A DNA stretch of 64,000 nt, taken from Methylobacterium gossipiicola. GTDB taxonomy: Bacteria; Pseudomonadota; Alphaproteobacteria; Rhizobiales; Beijerinckiaceae. Below, in pieces: positions 8,972-17,401 of the stretch (the first letter of the stretch is position 1; every line of letters begins with the position of its first letter). The position numbers were made by a program, and so were the translations under genes. A model generated the notes under the pieces. That model was given only the letters and a program-made list of their open reading frames with translations. It ran no database searches and was not told the DNA's origin. The DNA lies in contig NZ_FOPM01000003.1 in NCBI RefSeq assembly GCF_900113485.1, forward strand, positions 18,260 to 82,259, in the 5' to 3' direction.

Positions 8972-10293
8972 TTTTTTCGGAGGTCCTGCCGTTCGCCCGT
9001 GCCCGCTCGCCGTCTCGGATACGCAGACGGGGGCGCGACCTCCGCGCGGCGCTCGTCGCCCTCGCCTGTCTTGCCTTCGCGGGCACCGCCCATGCCGAGA
9101 TCGCCCCCGGCGATCTCACCCTGACGGTGACCCCGGAGCGCAACGGCAATGCCGACCCGTTCTCGCGCGAGATGGTGCTGCTGCGCATCCACGGGGTCTA
9201 TCGCCAGCCGATCCTCCTCGAGGAGGTGATCCAGCCGTCGCTGGCGAATTTCAGCTGGACCCAGCTCGGCCGTGATCTGTGGACCAAGACGAAACTACCC
9301 GATGGGCAGAACGCCATCGCGTTCGACCGGGTGGTGGCGATCTTCCCGCACCATCCGGGCGACTTCACCATCGAGCCGTTCGTGCATCGCTTGACCGTCA
9401 ACGACGGCGGCACCCGCAAGGTGGTGGACGTGCCCTCGCCACCGGTGCAGCTCGCCGTGGCGCATTGGACGAAGCCCGTGGGTGGCCCCGATGCCAAGGA
9501 GCCGTGGTGGCTGCCGGCCCGCGAGGTCACCATCACGGATTCGTGGAGCCCCGACCCGGAAACCGTGAAGATCGGCGAGAGCACCCGTCGCATCGTCACC
9601 CTGGAAGCGCACGGCATGGTCGCCGAGGGGCTGCCGCCCCGCCCGGTTATGCGAACGCGCGGTATCCTCACCTTCGCCGGACCGGTGACCCGCGAGACCA
9701 TCATCACCCCCACGGGTCCCATCGCCCGGGCGACCTACCAGTGGGACGTCCGGCCGGCCATTGCGGAGGTGATCCCGTTGGATGCCATCGCCATCCCGTG
9801 GTTCGACACCGTGTCGCGCACCCTGCGCGAAGCCGAGATTCCGGCCCGCCAGATCGGCGGCGGCCTGCCCGACCGGGACGAGGACGCCAAGCCCCCCGTC
9901 GCCGCATCCCCCCTCTCGGTGGCGGCGGCGGCCCTCGCGGCCTTCGGTCTCGGTTTGGCCCTCCTCGGGTTCGGCGTTCCGGCCCGGTCGCGCCCGCGCC
10001 TCGGCCGGGCGACCCGCCGCGCCCTCGCGTCGGCGGCCGCGAAGGGCGACGCGGCGGCGTTCCGGTCGAGCCTCGCCCCCGCCCTGCGCGACGAGCCGGA
10101 CCTCGTGCGCGCCTGGCGGGGGGACCCCGCCATCGCGGCCGGTCTCGAAGCCCTTGACGCGACCCTGTACGGTCGTGGTGCGGCGGCCCTCGATCTGCCC
10201 GATCTCGCCCGGCGCCTCGCCCATCCGGTCCCCGGCGCCACCCGGCCGGATGCGGATCACGCCCGGCTGGCCGGCCTCGACGGGCCGCGCTGA
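8965..10293 (+). CDS. BatD-like periplasmic/membrane protein
   Basis: The 442-residue protein has a signal-like segment about residues 28-44 after a basic stretch (ALVALACLAFAGTAHA). Its beta-rich exported portion resembles BatD (ITDSWSPDPETVKIGE.STRRIVTLEAHG), and a transmembrane segment lies near residues 306-327 before a small cytoplasmic C-terminal domain. BatD proteins complete Bat complexes. The N terminus before the signal is long, and an internal start cannot be excluded, though ATG 8965 is coupled to the preceding gene. This is the last gene of the operon. Confidence 0.7.
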   Translation: MVIFSEVLPFARARSPSRIRRRGRDLRAALVALACLAFAGTAHAEIAPGDLTLTVTPERNGNADPFSREMVLLRIHGVYRQPILLEEVIQPSLANFSWTQLGRDLWTKTKLPDGQNAIAFDRVVAIFPHHPGDFTIEPFVHRLTVNDGGTRKVVDVPSPPVQLAVAHWTKPVGGPDAKEPWWLPAREVTITDSWSPDPETVKIGESTRRIVTLEAHGMVAEGLPPRPVMRTRGILTFAGPVTRETIITPTGPIARATYQWDVRPAIAEVIPLDAIAIPWFDTVSRTLREAEIPARQIGGGLPDRDEDAKPPVAASPLSVAAAALAAFGLGLALLGFGVPARSRPRLGRATRRALASAAAKGDAAAFRSSLAPALRDEPDLVRAWRGDPAIAAGLEALDATLYGRGAAALDLPDLARRLAHPVPGATRPDADHARLAGLDGPR

Positions 10294-10355
10294 CGCGCAT
10301 GGTTAACCCTTGGTTTACGCCCCTCTGGCAACCCTGACGGGCAGGGAGCGGAGTG

Positions 10356-10745
10356 ATGACGTTGAACGTGGTGACGAAGCGGATTTGGTCTGCGGCCTGC
10401 CTGTTGGCTCTGCCGCTCCTGAGCGGTGGCCCGGCGCGAGCGGCGGATTACGGAGCGGCGGAGCGGTCGTTCGGGGGCAGGGGCGAAGCCTATGGCGTCG
10501 AACTGCCGCCACGCTACTTTCCCCGGGTGGACGAAGACGCGCGCGCCGTGCGCAAGTTCGCGGTGCCGCCTCGGCGCCTCGCCGGCTGCATCCCCCGCCG
10601 GGCCCCGATTCCCACCGACGCCTGGAACGATCCGAGCTATGTCGGCTCCGCCTACGGTCTCGGCAAACCGAGTTATTACGGCTTCACCCCGCCGCTGGGC
10701 GTCGACGATCCCTACGGTCGTCCGCTTCTCCCCTACTGCCCCTGA
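10356..10745 (+). CDS. small secreted protein of unknown function
   Basis: The 129-residue product has a clear signal peptide (about residues 1-28, ending SGGPARAAD). The mature part is short and Tyr/Pro/Gly-rich with a central cysteine and a near-terminal one (LAGCIPRR and LPYCP), which could pair as a disulfide. GGAGCGGAG precedes the start; GTG 10353 immediately upstream is an in-frame alternative adding one residue. I do not recognise the family. It stands alone between the Bat operon and panC. Confidence 0.6.
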   Translation: MTLNVVTKRIWSAACLLALPLLSGGPARAADYGAAERSFGGRGEAYGVELPPRYFPRVDEDARAVRKFAVPPRRLAGCIPRRAPIPTDAWNDPSYVGSAYGLGKPSYYGFTPPLGVDDPYGRPLLPYCP

Positions 10746-10815
10746 CGGGCTGGCGCCTGGGGGGGCGGACGATTAGGTCAGGGGACGGAGTTCCAAGACC
10801 GAAAGAGACGTCCCC

Positions 10816-11676
10816 GTGTCCGAGACAACCCCCATCCGGTTCGAGGCCGTCGCCCCCCTACGTGCGCAGGCGGCGGCGTGGCGTAAAGCCGGCGAGCGCA
10901 TCGTCCTGGTGCCGACCATGGGGGCGCTGCATGCCGGCCACCTCGCCCTGGTGGCGCGAGCCCGCGAACTGGGCCAGCGCACGGTCGCGAGCATCTTCGT
11001 CAACCCGACGCAGTTCGGCCCGACGGAGGACTTTTCGCGGTATCCCCGTGACGTGGAGACCGATCTGGCGCTGCTCGCCGAGGCCGGGGCGGATGCCGCC
11101 TACCTGCCCGATGTCGCGACCATGTACCCGCCGGGCTTCGCCACCCGCATCGAGGTCGAGGCGGTGTCGGAGGGGCTGTGCGGCGCGTTCCGGCCGGGGC
11201 ATTTCTCCGGAGTCGCCACCGTTGTGACGAAGCTCCTCAATCAGGTCCAGCCCGACATCGCCCTGTTCGGCGAGAAGGATTACCAGCAGCTCCTGGTGAT
11301 CCGCCGCGCCGTGCGCGATCTCGATCTGCCCATCGACATCCAAGGGGTTCCGACCCTGCGCGAGGCCGACGGCCTCGCCCTGTCGTCGCGTAATCGCTAC
11401 CTCAGCGCCGACGAGCGCCGCGCCGCGCCCGTGCTCCATGCGGTGCTCGACACCATCGCGCGGGGGCTCTCGGCGGGCCGGGAGGCGGGGCCGCTCCTCG
11501 ATGCGGGGCGGGCCAAGCTCGAAGCCGCCGGGTTCGGGCCGGTGCAGTATCTCGAAATTCGCGACGCCGAGACCCTGGCTCCGGTGGAGCGACCCGAGGG
11601 GCCGGTGCGCATCCTCGCGGCGGCCTATCTCGGCCGCACCCGCCTCATCGACAACATCGCGGCGCTCACCCCTTGA
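10816..11676 (+). CDS. panC: pantothenate synthetase (pantoate-beta-alanine ligase)
   Basis: PanC joins pantoate and beta-alanine using ATP, the last step of vitamin B5 synthesis. The 286-residue length is normal. The ATP-binding motif VPTMGALHAGHL lies near residue 31, the family stretch FGEKDYQQL near residue 152, and the second ATP motif LSSRNRYLS near residue 190. The start is GTG 10816 (encoded as MSETTPIRFEA). The 3' end overlaps the convergent esterase gene by 11 bp. panB is not nearby. Confidence 0.95.
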   Translation: MSETTPIRFEAVAPLRAQAAAWRKAGERIVLVPTMGALHAGHLALVARARELGQRTVASIFVNPTQFGPTEDFSRYPRDVETDLALLAEAGADAAYLPDVATMYPPGFATRIEVEAVSEGLCGAFRPGHFSGVATVVTKLLNQVQPDIALFGEKDYQQLLVIRRAVRDLDLPIDIQGVPTLREADGLALSSRNRYLSADERRAAPVLHAVLDTIARGLSAGREAGPLLDAGRAKLEAAGFGPVQYLEIRDAETLAPVERPEGPVRILAAAYLGRTRLIDNIAALTP

Positions 11677-12829
11677 GGGGATTGGCGAGGAAGAAGTTCA
11701 GCATGGCGCGCGAGGCGTCGGGGCCACGCGGATCGGTGTAGCTGCCCGCCAGGGTGCCGCCCGACCAGGCATGGCCGAGGCCCCGGACCATCCAGCCCTC
11801 GGCGCGGACATGACCGGCCGCGTCGGCGTAGCGGGTGCGGATATAGGGAAGACCGCCCTGGCTGACATCTTCGATGATCTCGGGGGTCAGACCGGCGATT
11901 CCAGCCTGGGCGAGGGCCTGCTCTCCGTTGAGCGGGTTGACCGTGCCGTCGCTCTCGCCGTGGACCACGATGGTCGGCAGGGGCGTGACGGGGGCGACGC
12001 AATCGGCCTCGGCCACGGGGCCGAGGCGCATGACCGTCAGGGCGGCCGAGACGTCGCGGGCGCACCCCGCCGCCAGACCCGAATGGATGCCCACCGCCGC
12101 GAAGAGATCGGGATAGGCGTGGGCGACGTTCGCCGCCGCGGCGCCGCCCGCCGAGAGACCGGCGATGAAGACGTGGCGGGGATTGATCCGATGCGCCGCG
12201 ATCACCGCACGGGTCATGTCGGCAATGATGCCGGTCTCGCCGCTTTCCCGGTCCTGATCGCCGGGCTGGAACCAGTTCCAGCAGCGCTGGCCGTTGGCCC
12301 GGCTCGTCTGGCCCGGATACAGCACGTAGAATCCGTGCGTTTCGGCGAGGGTGTTCATGCCCGTGCCGGCGGCGAAATCGCCCGGCGATTGGCTACAGCC
12401 GTGGAGCATCACCACCAGGGGGCGGGTGCCCGGATGGGCTCCGGGCACGAACAGCTTGTACTCCCGCGTCCCGTGCAGGCCGGTGAAGCTGCCATCGGTG
12501 AAGCTCGGCCCGTCCGCGACGGGCGGCTCCGCCGGGGGCGCATCCGTTGCACGGGCCTGCGGCGCGAGACCTTGAAGACCGAGACCTTCGAGGACGGGCG
12601 CGACGCTGCGTTCGAGGCCCTGCGTCACGGATTTCATCGCATCGCGCAGACGGTCGGTCAGGCCAGCTTCCACCGAATGGGATGCAAAGCCATGCGGCTC
12701 GCTCAAGCTCTCGTTCAGGCTGCGCTGCATCAGGGCGGACGCATCCGTCAGGCGTCCGCTGGCGGTCAGGCGCGTGGCCTCCATCATGTCGGCCATACGG
12801 TCTTGCATCCGGTTGTGTTGATCGCTCAT
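11666..12829 (-). CDS. PHB depolymerase family esterase
   Basis: This 387-residue protein begins MSDQHNRMQDRMADMMEATR, a helical N terminus resembling the phasin-like lead of PHB-depolymerase-family esterases. The hydrolase domain has the oxyanion stretch MLHGCSQSPGDFAAGTGMN, the nucleophile elbow IAGLSAGGAAA (G-x-S-x-G) and a C-terminal catalytic His in GLGHAWSGG. Family members hydrolyse short-chain polyhydroxyalkanoates or aryl esters such as feruloyl esters. No signal peptide is seen, so it may act inside the cell. Upstream in-frame residues back to 13027 are not family-like, which supports ATG 12829. Confidence 0.8.
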   Translation of the reverse strand: MSDQHNRMQDRMADMMEATRLTASGRLTDASALMQRSLNESLSEPHGFASHSVEAGLTDRLRDAMKSVTQGLERSVAPVLEGLGLQGLAPQARATDAPPAEPPVADGPSFTDGSFTGLHGTREYKLFVPGAHPGTRPLVVMLHGCSQSPGDFAAGTGMNTLAETHGFYVLYPGQTSRANGQRCWNWFQPGDQDRESGETGIIADMTRAVIAAHRINPRHVFIAGLSAGGAAAANVAHAYPDLFAAVGIHSGLAAGCARDVSAALTVMRLGPVAEADCVAPVTPLPTIVVHGESDGTVNPLNGEQALAQAGIAGLTPEIIEDVSQGGLPYIRTRYADAAGHVRAEGWMVRGLGHAWSGGTLAGSYTDPRGPDASRAMLNFFLANPLKG

Positions 12830-13284
12830 CGAAGATTCGCTTTCAGGTTCGATGCGGCACCAGGGGACGCACGAACGGTCCGGGCGGAGATCGAGGATGG
12901 GGGCGGATTCAGCGCGACCGAACGGTGCGCATGGTCGCAGAAGTCGATCCTGCGGGTAGGGACGCCGTGTCCGGGTCCGGAGCCCCGATCCGTTTTGGCG
13001 TGAGGAAGCACGGGCGCCGCGCCGCATGGCTCGAACGGGTTCGACGGTTTGACGCGCCGACCGCGCTTTTCAGTCCTGAGGATCGATGTGCCGCCGCGAT
13101 AGGGCGTGCGGCGGGGCTAGGGGCGGGGATCCATCCGGCGCAGGTACCGGGAAGGTGCGAACGGACGAACGCAGGATCGACCGGATTGATCTCACTCAGA
13201 GGGTCCGCGGTTCGCGGCGCATCCACGATATCCGGCATGCTGCACCCCATCGCCTCGATTCGAACGACGATGAGGGAAGAGTTG

Positions 13285-13315
13285 CTGCAGCGCAATATGA
13301 AATATTGCGCTGCAG
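13285..13315. repeat. 31-bp palindrome with perfect 14-bp arms
   Basis: The arms CTGCAGCGCAATAT and ATATTGCGCTGCAG are exact inverted copies around a 3-nt GAA. No T tract follows on either strand, so it is not a classical terminator. A dimeric regulator operator or an extragenic palindrome are the alternatives. Confidence 0.7.
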
Positions 13316-13382
13316 TGTAATGGCTCGCTGTCATGTCCCTGGTGCAGTACTCGACGCTCAGCCGCCGTCAAGCTCCGCCGGA

Positions 13383-13410
13383 TCGACAAGCGTCGTTTGT
13401 CGCTTGTCGA
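13383..13410 (-). terminator. putative terminator after paoC
   Basis: Exact 10-bp arms TCGACAAGCG/CGCTTGTCGA with an 8-nt loop begin 7 bp beyond the paoC stop codon. The position fits a transcription end for the pao operon, although the following T content is weak. Confidence 0.5.
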
Positions 13411-13417
13411 TTGCGTT

Positions 13418-15670
13418 TCAGGCCAGGATTTTATCGATGGTGATCGGCAATTCGCGGATGCGCTTGCCGGTCGCGTGGAACACCGCATTGGCCACCGCCG
13501 CCGCCGTACCGACAATGCCGATTTCGCCCAGGCCCTTCACGCCCATGGGGTTGGCCTTGTCCTCTTCGTCGACGAAGATCACATCGATGTCGTGGATGTC
13601 GGCGTGAACCGGCACGTGATATTCGCCGAGGTTGTGGTTCATGAACCGGCCGAGGGTGTGGTCGAGCATCGACTCCTCTTCGAGGGCGGAGCCGATCCCC
13701 ATGACCACGCCGCCGAGGATCTGACTGCGCGCGGTCTTGGTGTTGAGGATCTTGCCCGCCGCGATGGCCGAGACCACGCGGGTGACGCGCACCACACCGA
13801 GATCCTCGTCGACCTTCACCTCCACGAAGACCGCCGAGTGGGTGTATCCGGCAAAGCTCTGCGAATGATTCGAATCGGGGCCGGCCGACCCGGTGGCCTC
13901 GATTTTATCCATTCCGCCGGCCTTCAGGACCTCGGCGATGGCGATGCTGCGGCTGGGATCGCCCGCGACGGAGATGTGTCCGTCCTTGAACACGACGCGC
14001 TCGAAATCGACGTTGGCGAGGGGCGAATCGTCGAGACGGCGGGCCAGGGTGAAGACCTGGGCGGCGATCTCGCGGCACGCCTTCATCACGGCGGTGCCGG
14101 ATGACGCCGCCGTCCACGAGCCGCCCGCGATGGGCGCGTCGGCGAGCTTCGAGTCGCCGAGCTTCGTCGTCACGTCCTCAATCCGGAGGCCGAGGGCGTC
14201 GGCGGCGATCTGGGTCAGGATCGTGTAGGTGCCGGTGCCGATGTCGCTGGTCTGGTTGCCGATCACGAGCTTGCCATCGGCGGTGAGCGTCGCCTGGGCG
14301 CTCGATTGCTGCATCATCGATTCCCAGATGCCCGTCGCCATGCCCCAGCCGACGAGTTCGCGCCCGTCCCGCATGGAGCGGGGCTCGGGGTCGCGGCCCG
14401 CCCAGCCGAAGCGCTCGGCCCCCTGTTCGTAGGCGGCTCGCAGGGATTTCGAGCTGAACGGCTTGTCCTGGGTGCGGTCCTTCTCGGCGTAGTTCCTGAG
14501 CCGCAGGGCGATGGGGTCCTGGCCCGTGGCGTGGGCGAGTTCGTCCATGGCCACTTCGAGGGCGAACACCCCCGTCACGGCGCCGGGCGCCCGCATGTCG
14601 GAGGGCGTATAGGTGTCGATCTTGGCGAGTCGGTAATCAAGGGCGACATTGGGGCAATCGTAGAGAACGCCCGACCAGTTCACCACGACCTCCTGGTAAT
14701 CCTCGAAGTTCGAGGTGCCGGAGATGGCCTCGTGGCGGATGGATTGGAGCGCGCCGTCTTCACCGGCCCCGAGGGACACGGTCTGGCGCACGTCGGGCCG
14801 GTAGCCGAAGCTGAACATCTGGTCGCGGGTGAGCGTCACGCGCACGGAGCGTTCGAGGTCGCGGGCGGCCATCACGGCGAGGAACAGCTGGTATTGCGGC
14901 CGCAGCCCGGAACCGAAGCCACCGCCGAGATACGGGCTCATGACGTGAACGTCGTCCTTCTTCATCCCGAACACGCCGATGATGTAGCCGAGACTGTTCG
15001 AGACGCCCTGGATCTTGTCATAGACGGTGATCTTGCCGTCGCCCTCCCAGACCACCGTCGAAGCATGGGGCTCCATCGGGTTATGGTGCTCGACGGCCAT
15101 GTGATAGCGACCGTCGAGCTTGATCGGAGCGGCCTCATAGGCGCCCACGGCATCGCCCCAGGGCTCGGGCGGCGGCTTGATGCCCGAGCGCTTCTTCGGC
15201 GGGACGTAGGCTTGATCCTGCAGGGCGGCGAGGTCGGTGTTCGGCGTCTCCGCTTCGTACGCGACCTTCACCAAGGACGCGGCATGGCGCGCCGTGTCGA
15301 AATCCTCCGCCACCACGAGGGCGACGGGCTGGCCGCTGTAGTGGACCTTATCGTCGTAGAGGGCCCGGAACGGGGAACCGGGGGGCGCCACCTGATCCTG
15401 GTAATTGTAGTCGAGCCAGGCCGTGCGCGGCCGGTTCTCGTGGGTGAGAACCTTCAGAACGCCCGGAACCGCCTCGGCGGCCGCAGTGTCGAGGGCCGTG
15501 ATGCGGCCGCGCGCGATGGCGCTCGACACCACGTAGCCGTGGGCAAGGTCGGGCGCGGAGAATTCCCCGGCATACTTCGCCTGACCCGTGACCTTGGCCG
15601 GGCCGTCGACCCGGCTGTGGGCGGTGCCGACATAGGTGTCCGTGCCGGAGGTGTTGATGGAGTTTGCCAT
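13418..15670 (-). CDS. paoC: xanthine dehydrogenase-family molybdopterin-binding subunit (aldehyde oxidoreductase large subunit)
   Basis: This is the catalytic subunit (750 residues) of a three-subunit molybdenum hydroxylase. The N-terminal part has the family hammerhead start (RVDGPAKVTGQAKYAGEFSAPD), the Moco region includes GGGFGSGLRPQYQ and RAPGAVTGVFALE, and the C terminus carries KGLGEIGIVG, which supplies the catalytic Glu that activates water. The sequence most resembles PaoC/YagR, which oxidises aromatic aldehydes, rather than true xanthine dehydrogenase. It is the last of three genes in the order 2Fe-2S, FAD, Mo. The substrate is inferred from family only. Confidence 0.85.
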   Translation of the reverse strand: MANSINTSGTDTYVGTAHSRVDGPAKVTGQAKYAGEFSAPDLAHGYVVSSAIARGRITALDTAAAEAVPGVLKVLTHENRPRTAWLDYNYQDQVAPPGSPFRALYDDKVHYSGQPVALVVAEDFDTARHAASLVKVAYEAETPNTDLAALQDQAYVPPKKRSGIKPPPEPWGDAVGAYEAAPIKLDGRYHMAVEHHNPMEPHASTVVWEGDGKITVYDKIQGVSNSLGYIIGVFGMKKDDVHVMSPYLGGGFGSGLRPQYQLFLAVMAARDLERSVRVTLTRDQMFSFGYRPDVRQTVSLGAGEDGALQSIRHEAISGTSNFEDYQEVVVNWSGVLYDCPNVALDYRLAKIDTYTPSDMRAPGAVTGVFALEVAMDELAHATGQDPIALRLRNYAEKDRTQDKPFSSKSLRAAYEQGAERFGWAGRDPEPRSMRDGRELVGWGMATGIWESMMQQSSAQATLTADGKLVIGNQTSDIGTGTYTILTQIAADALGLRIEDVTTKLGDSKLADAPIAGGSWTAASSGTAVMKACREIAAQVFTLARRLDDSPLANVDFERVVFKDGHISVAGDPSRSIAIAEVLKAGGMDKIEATGSAGPDSNHSQSFAGYTHSAVFVEVKVDEDLGVVRVTRVVSAIAAGKILNTKTARSQILGGVVMGIGSALEEESMLDHTLGRFMNHNLGEYHVPVHADIHDIDVIFVDEEDKANPMGVKGLGEIGIVGTAAAVANAVFHATGKRIRELPITIDKILA

Positions 15671-15680
15671 GGAAAACCTC

Positions 15681-16691
15681 TCAGGCGATGCGCTTGTCGG
15701 ACTGCGACTGGGGCGTGCCGGCGGCGGCCTGGGACAGGCCGCGCATGAGGGCGCGCCGCGTGAGTTCGACCTTGAACGCGTTCTCGGATTGGGGCTGGGC
15801 GGCGGCCACGACGATGTTGGCGGCGGCCGTGAAGGTCTCTTGATTGGCGGGCTTGCCGATCAGGAAGGCTTCGGCCTCGTGGTCGCGCCACGGCTTGTGG
15901 GCGACGCCGCCGAGGGCGAAGCGCGCGGCCTGAATGGTGTCGCCGTCGAGCTTCATCACGGCGGCGACGGAGACGAGGGCGAAGGCGTAGGACAGCCGGT
16001 CACGCAGCTTGAGGTAGGTGTGGTGCGGCCCGAAATCTTCGTCGGGCAGATCGACGGAGAGGACGATCTCCCCGGGTTTCAGGGTGTTGTCCCGCTCCGG
16101 ATTGTCCCCCGGCAGGCGGTGATAGTCGCCGAACGGGATCGTGCGCTCACCCTCGGGGCCGGCGACCCGCACGGTGGCGTCGAGGGCGGCGAGTCCCACG
16201 CACATGTCGGAGGGGTGGGTGGCGATACAGTTCGGGCTGGTGCCAAAGATCGCGTGGATGCGGTTGACGCCGCCGATGGCCGGGCAGCCGGAGCCGGGCT
16301 GGCGTTTGTTGCAGGGCGTCGCTTCGTCGTAGAAATAGTAGCACCGGGTGCGCTGGTTGAGGTTGCCGCCGGTGGTGGCGGCGTTGCGCAACTGGCCCGA
16401 GGCCCCGGCCAGGATCGCGCTGGCCAGCAGCGGATAGCGCGCCTTGACCGTGTCGTCGTACGCCACCGTGGAATTGGTCACGAGGGCGCCGATGCTCAGC
16501 CCCCCGTCGCGCGCCTCGATGGTGTTGAGGGGCAACCGGGTGATGTCGACGAGGCGGCCGGGCCGCTCGACGTTGTATTTCATCAGGTCGACGAGGTTGG
16601 TGCCCCCGGCGATGAAGCGGGCGTCGCCCCCCGCCATGGCCTTCACGGCGTCGGCGACGGTCTCGGGCCGGACGTAATCGAAGCGGTTCAT
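15681..16691 (-). CDS. paoB: xanthine dehydrogenase-family FAD-binding subunit
   Basis: The 336-residue FAD subunit has the FAD-binding stretch AGGTNLVDLMKYN near residue 27 and ATTGGNLNQRTRCYYF near residue 110. It has a PaoB/YagS-type insertion rich in cysteine (CYYFYD, PCNKR, GSGC, NCIATHPSDMC). In E. coli PaoB the equivalent insertion binds an extra [4Fe-4S] cluster, so this protein probably does too. It overlaps the upstream 2Fe-2S subunit gene by 4 bp (ATGA), and 10 bp separate it from paoC. Confidence 0.85.
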   Translation of the reverse strand: MNRFDYVRPETVADAVKAMAGGDARFIAGGTNLVDLMKYNVERPGRLVDITRLPLNTIEARDGGLSIGALVTNSTVAYDDTVKARYPLLASAILAGASGQLRNAATTGGNLNQRTRCYYFYDEATPCNKRQPGSGCPAIGGVNRIHAIFGTSPNCIATHPSDMCVGLAALDATVRVAGPEGERTIPFGDYHRLPGDNPERDNTLKPGEIVLSVDLPDEDFGPHHTYLKLRDRLSYAFALVSVAAVMKLDGDTIQAARFALGGVAHKPWRDHEAEAFLIGKPANQETFTAAANIVVAAAQPQSENAFKVELTRRALMRGLSQAAAGTPQSQSDKRIA

Positions 16692-17194
16692 TTCGCGGCT
16701 CCCGACTGCATCACGTCCTCAATGGCGTCGACGATGTTGGTGTAGGCGCCGCAGCGGCAGATGTTGCCGCTCATGGCCTCGCGGATCTCCTCGCGCGAAC
16801 GGGCGTGACCCTCGGCCATCATGCCGACGGCCGAGCAGAGCTGGCCGGGCGTGCAGTAGCCGCACTGGAACGCGTCGTGCTCGACGAAGGCGGCCTGGAG
16901 CGGGTGCAAACCGGCCTCCTCGGCCAAGCCCTCTACGGTGGTGATGCTCGCCCCGTCCTTCATCACGGCCAGCGCCAGGCAGGAATTGATGCGCACCCCA
17001 TCGACCAGCACCGTGCAGGCGCCGCATTGTCCGTGATCGCAGCCCTTCTTGGTGCCCGTGAGGTCGAGGGTCTCGCGCAGGAGGTCGAGGAGGGTGGTCC
17101 AGGGTGCGACGTCGAGGGTGCGGGGCTGCCCGTTGATCGTCAGGCTGATGGCGATGGTGTTCGCAGCGTTGGGCGAGCCGCTTTCGATGAGCAT
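16688..17194 (-). CDS. paoA: 2Fe-2S subunit of molybdenum aldehyde oxidoreductase
   Basis: The 168-residue protein has the plant-ferredoxin-type cluster motif (KGCDHGQCGACTVLVDG) near residue 50 and the second, helical-domain cluster motif (QCGYCTPGQL, then GNICRCGAY). It passes electrons from the Mo site to FAD. E. coli PaoA has a Tat signal and the complex is periplasmic; this protein starts MLIESGSPNAANTIAIS without twin arginines, so this complex is probably cytoplasmic. The gene heads the pao operon and is divergent from the M20 peptidase gene. Confidence 0.85.
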   Translation of the reverse strand: MLIESGSPNAANTIAISLTINGQPRTLDVAPWTTLLDLLRETLDLTGTKKGCDHGQCGACTVLVDGVRINSCLALAVMKDGASITTVEGLAEEAGLHPLQAAFVEHDAFQCGYCTPGQLCSAVGMMAEGHARSREEIREAMSGNICRCGAYTNIVDAIEDVMQSGAAK

Positions 17195-17401
17195 GGCGTT
17201 GTGTCCGTGGCGGGAGCGGCGGCCGCGTCAGGGGCGCCGGGCTTCGGGAATGGCGTCGCGGCGGCGCGGACGGGAAGAATCATCCATCCGCGGCCGGTCG
17301 TTCTCGATAACCGTTCCAGACTGAGCCTGTTCCCTCACGCGGGTTTGCGCGCCTCCGGCACCTCGGCTAACCCAGGGGCTCTCCAAGCCGAAGGACGCCC
17401 G

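Larger units (their letters stand above)
12830..13417. other. 588-bp intergenic region
   Basis: I see no convincing gene here. It lies between the start of the esterase gene (minus) and the end of paoC (minus). It holds the esterase promoter region and two inverted repeats, described separately at 13285-13315 and 13383-13410. The stretch 13170-13330 is less GC-rich than its surroundings. Short open frames exist on both strands but lack ribosome sites and codon bias. Confidence 0.5.

Noticed and set aside
3560..10293. Naming this operon mxaRSACKLD of methanol oxidation
   Set aside because: No mxaF, mxaJ, mxaG or mxaI genes are in the window and the gene order differs (DUF4381 present, BatD last).
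11666..11681. CCCCTTGAGGGG at the panC/esterase overlap as a terminator
   Set aside because: The arms leave a 2-nt loop, too small to form a hairpin, and the sequence is coding on both strands.
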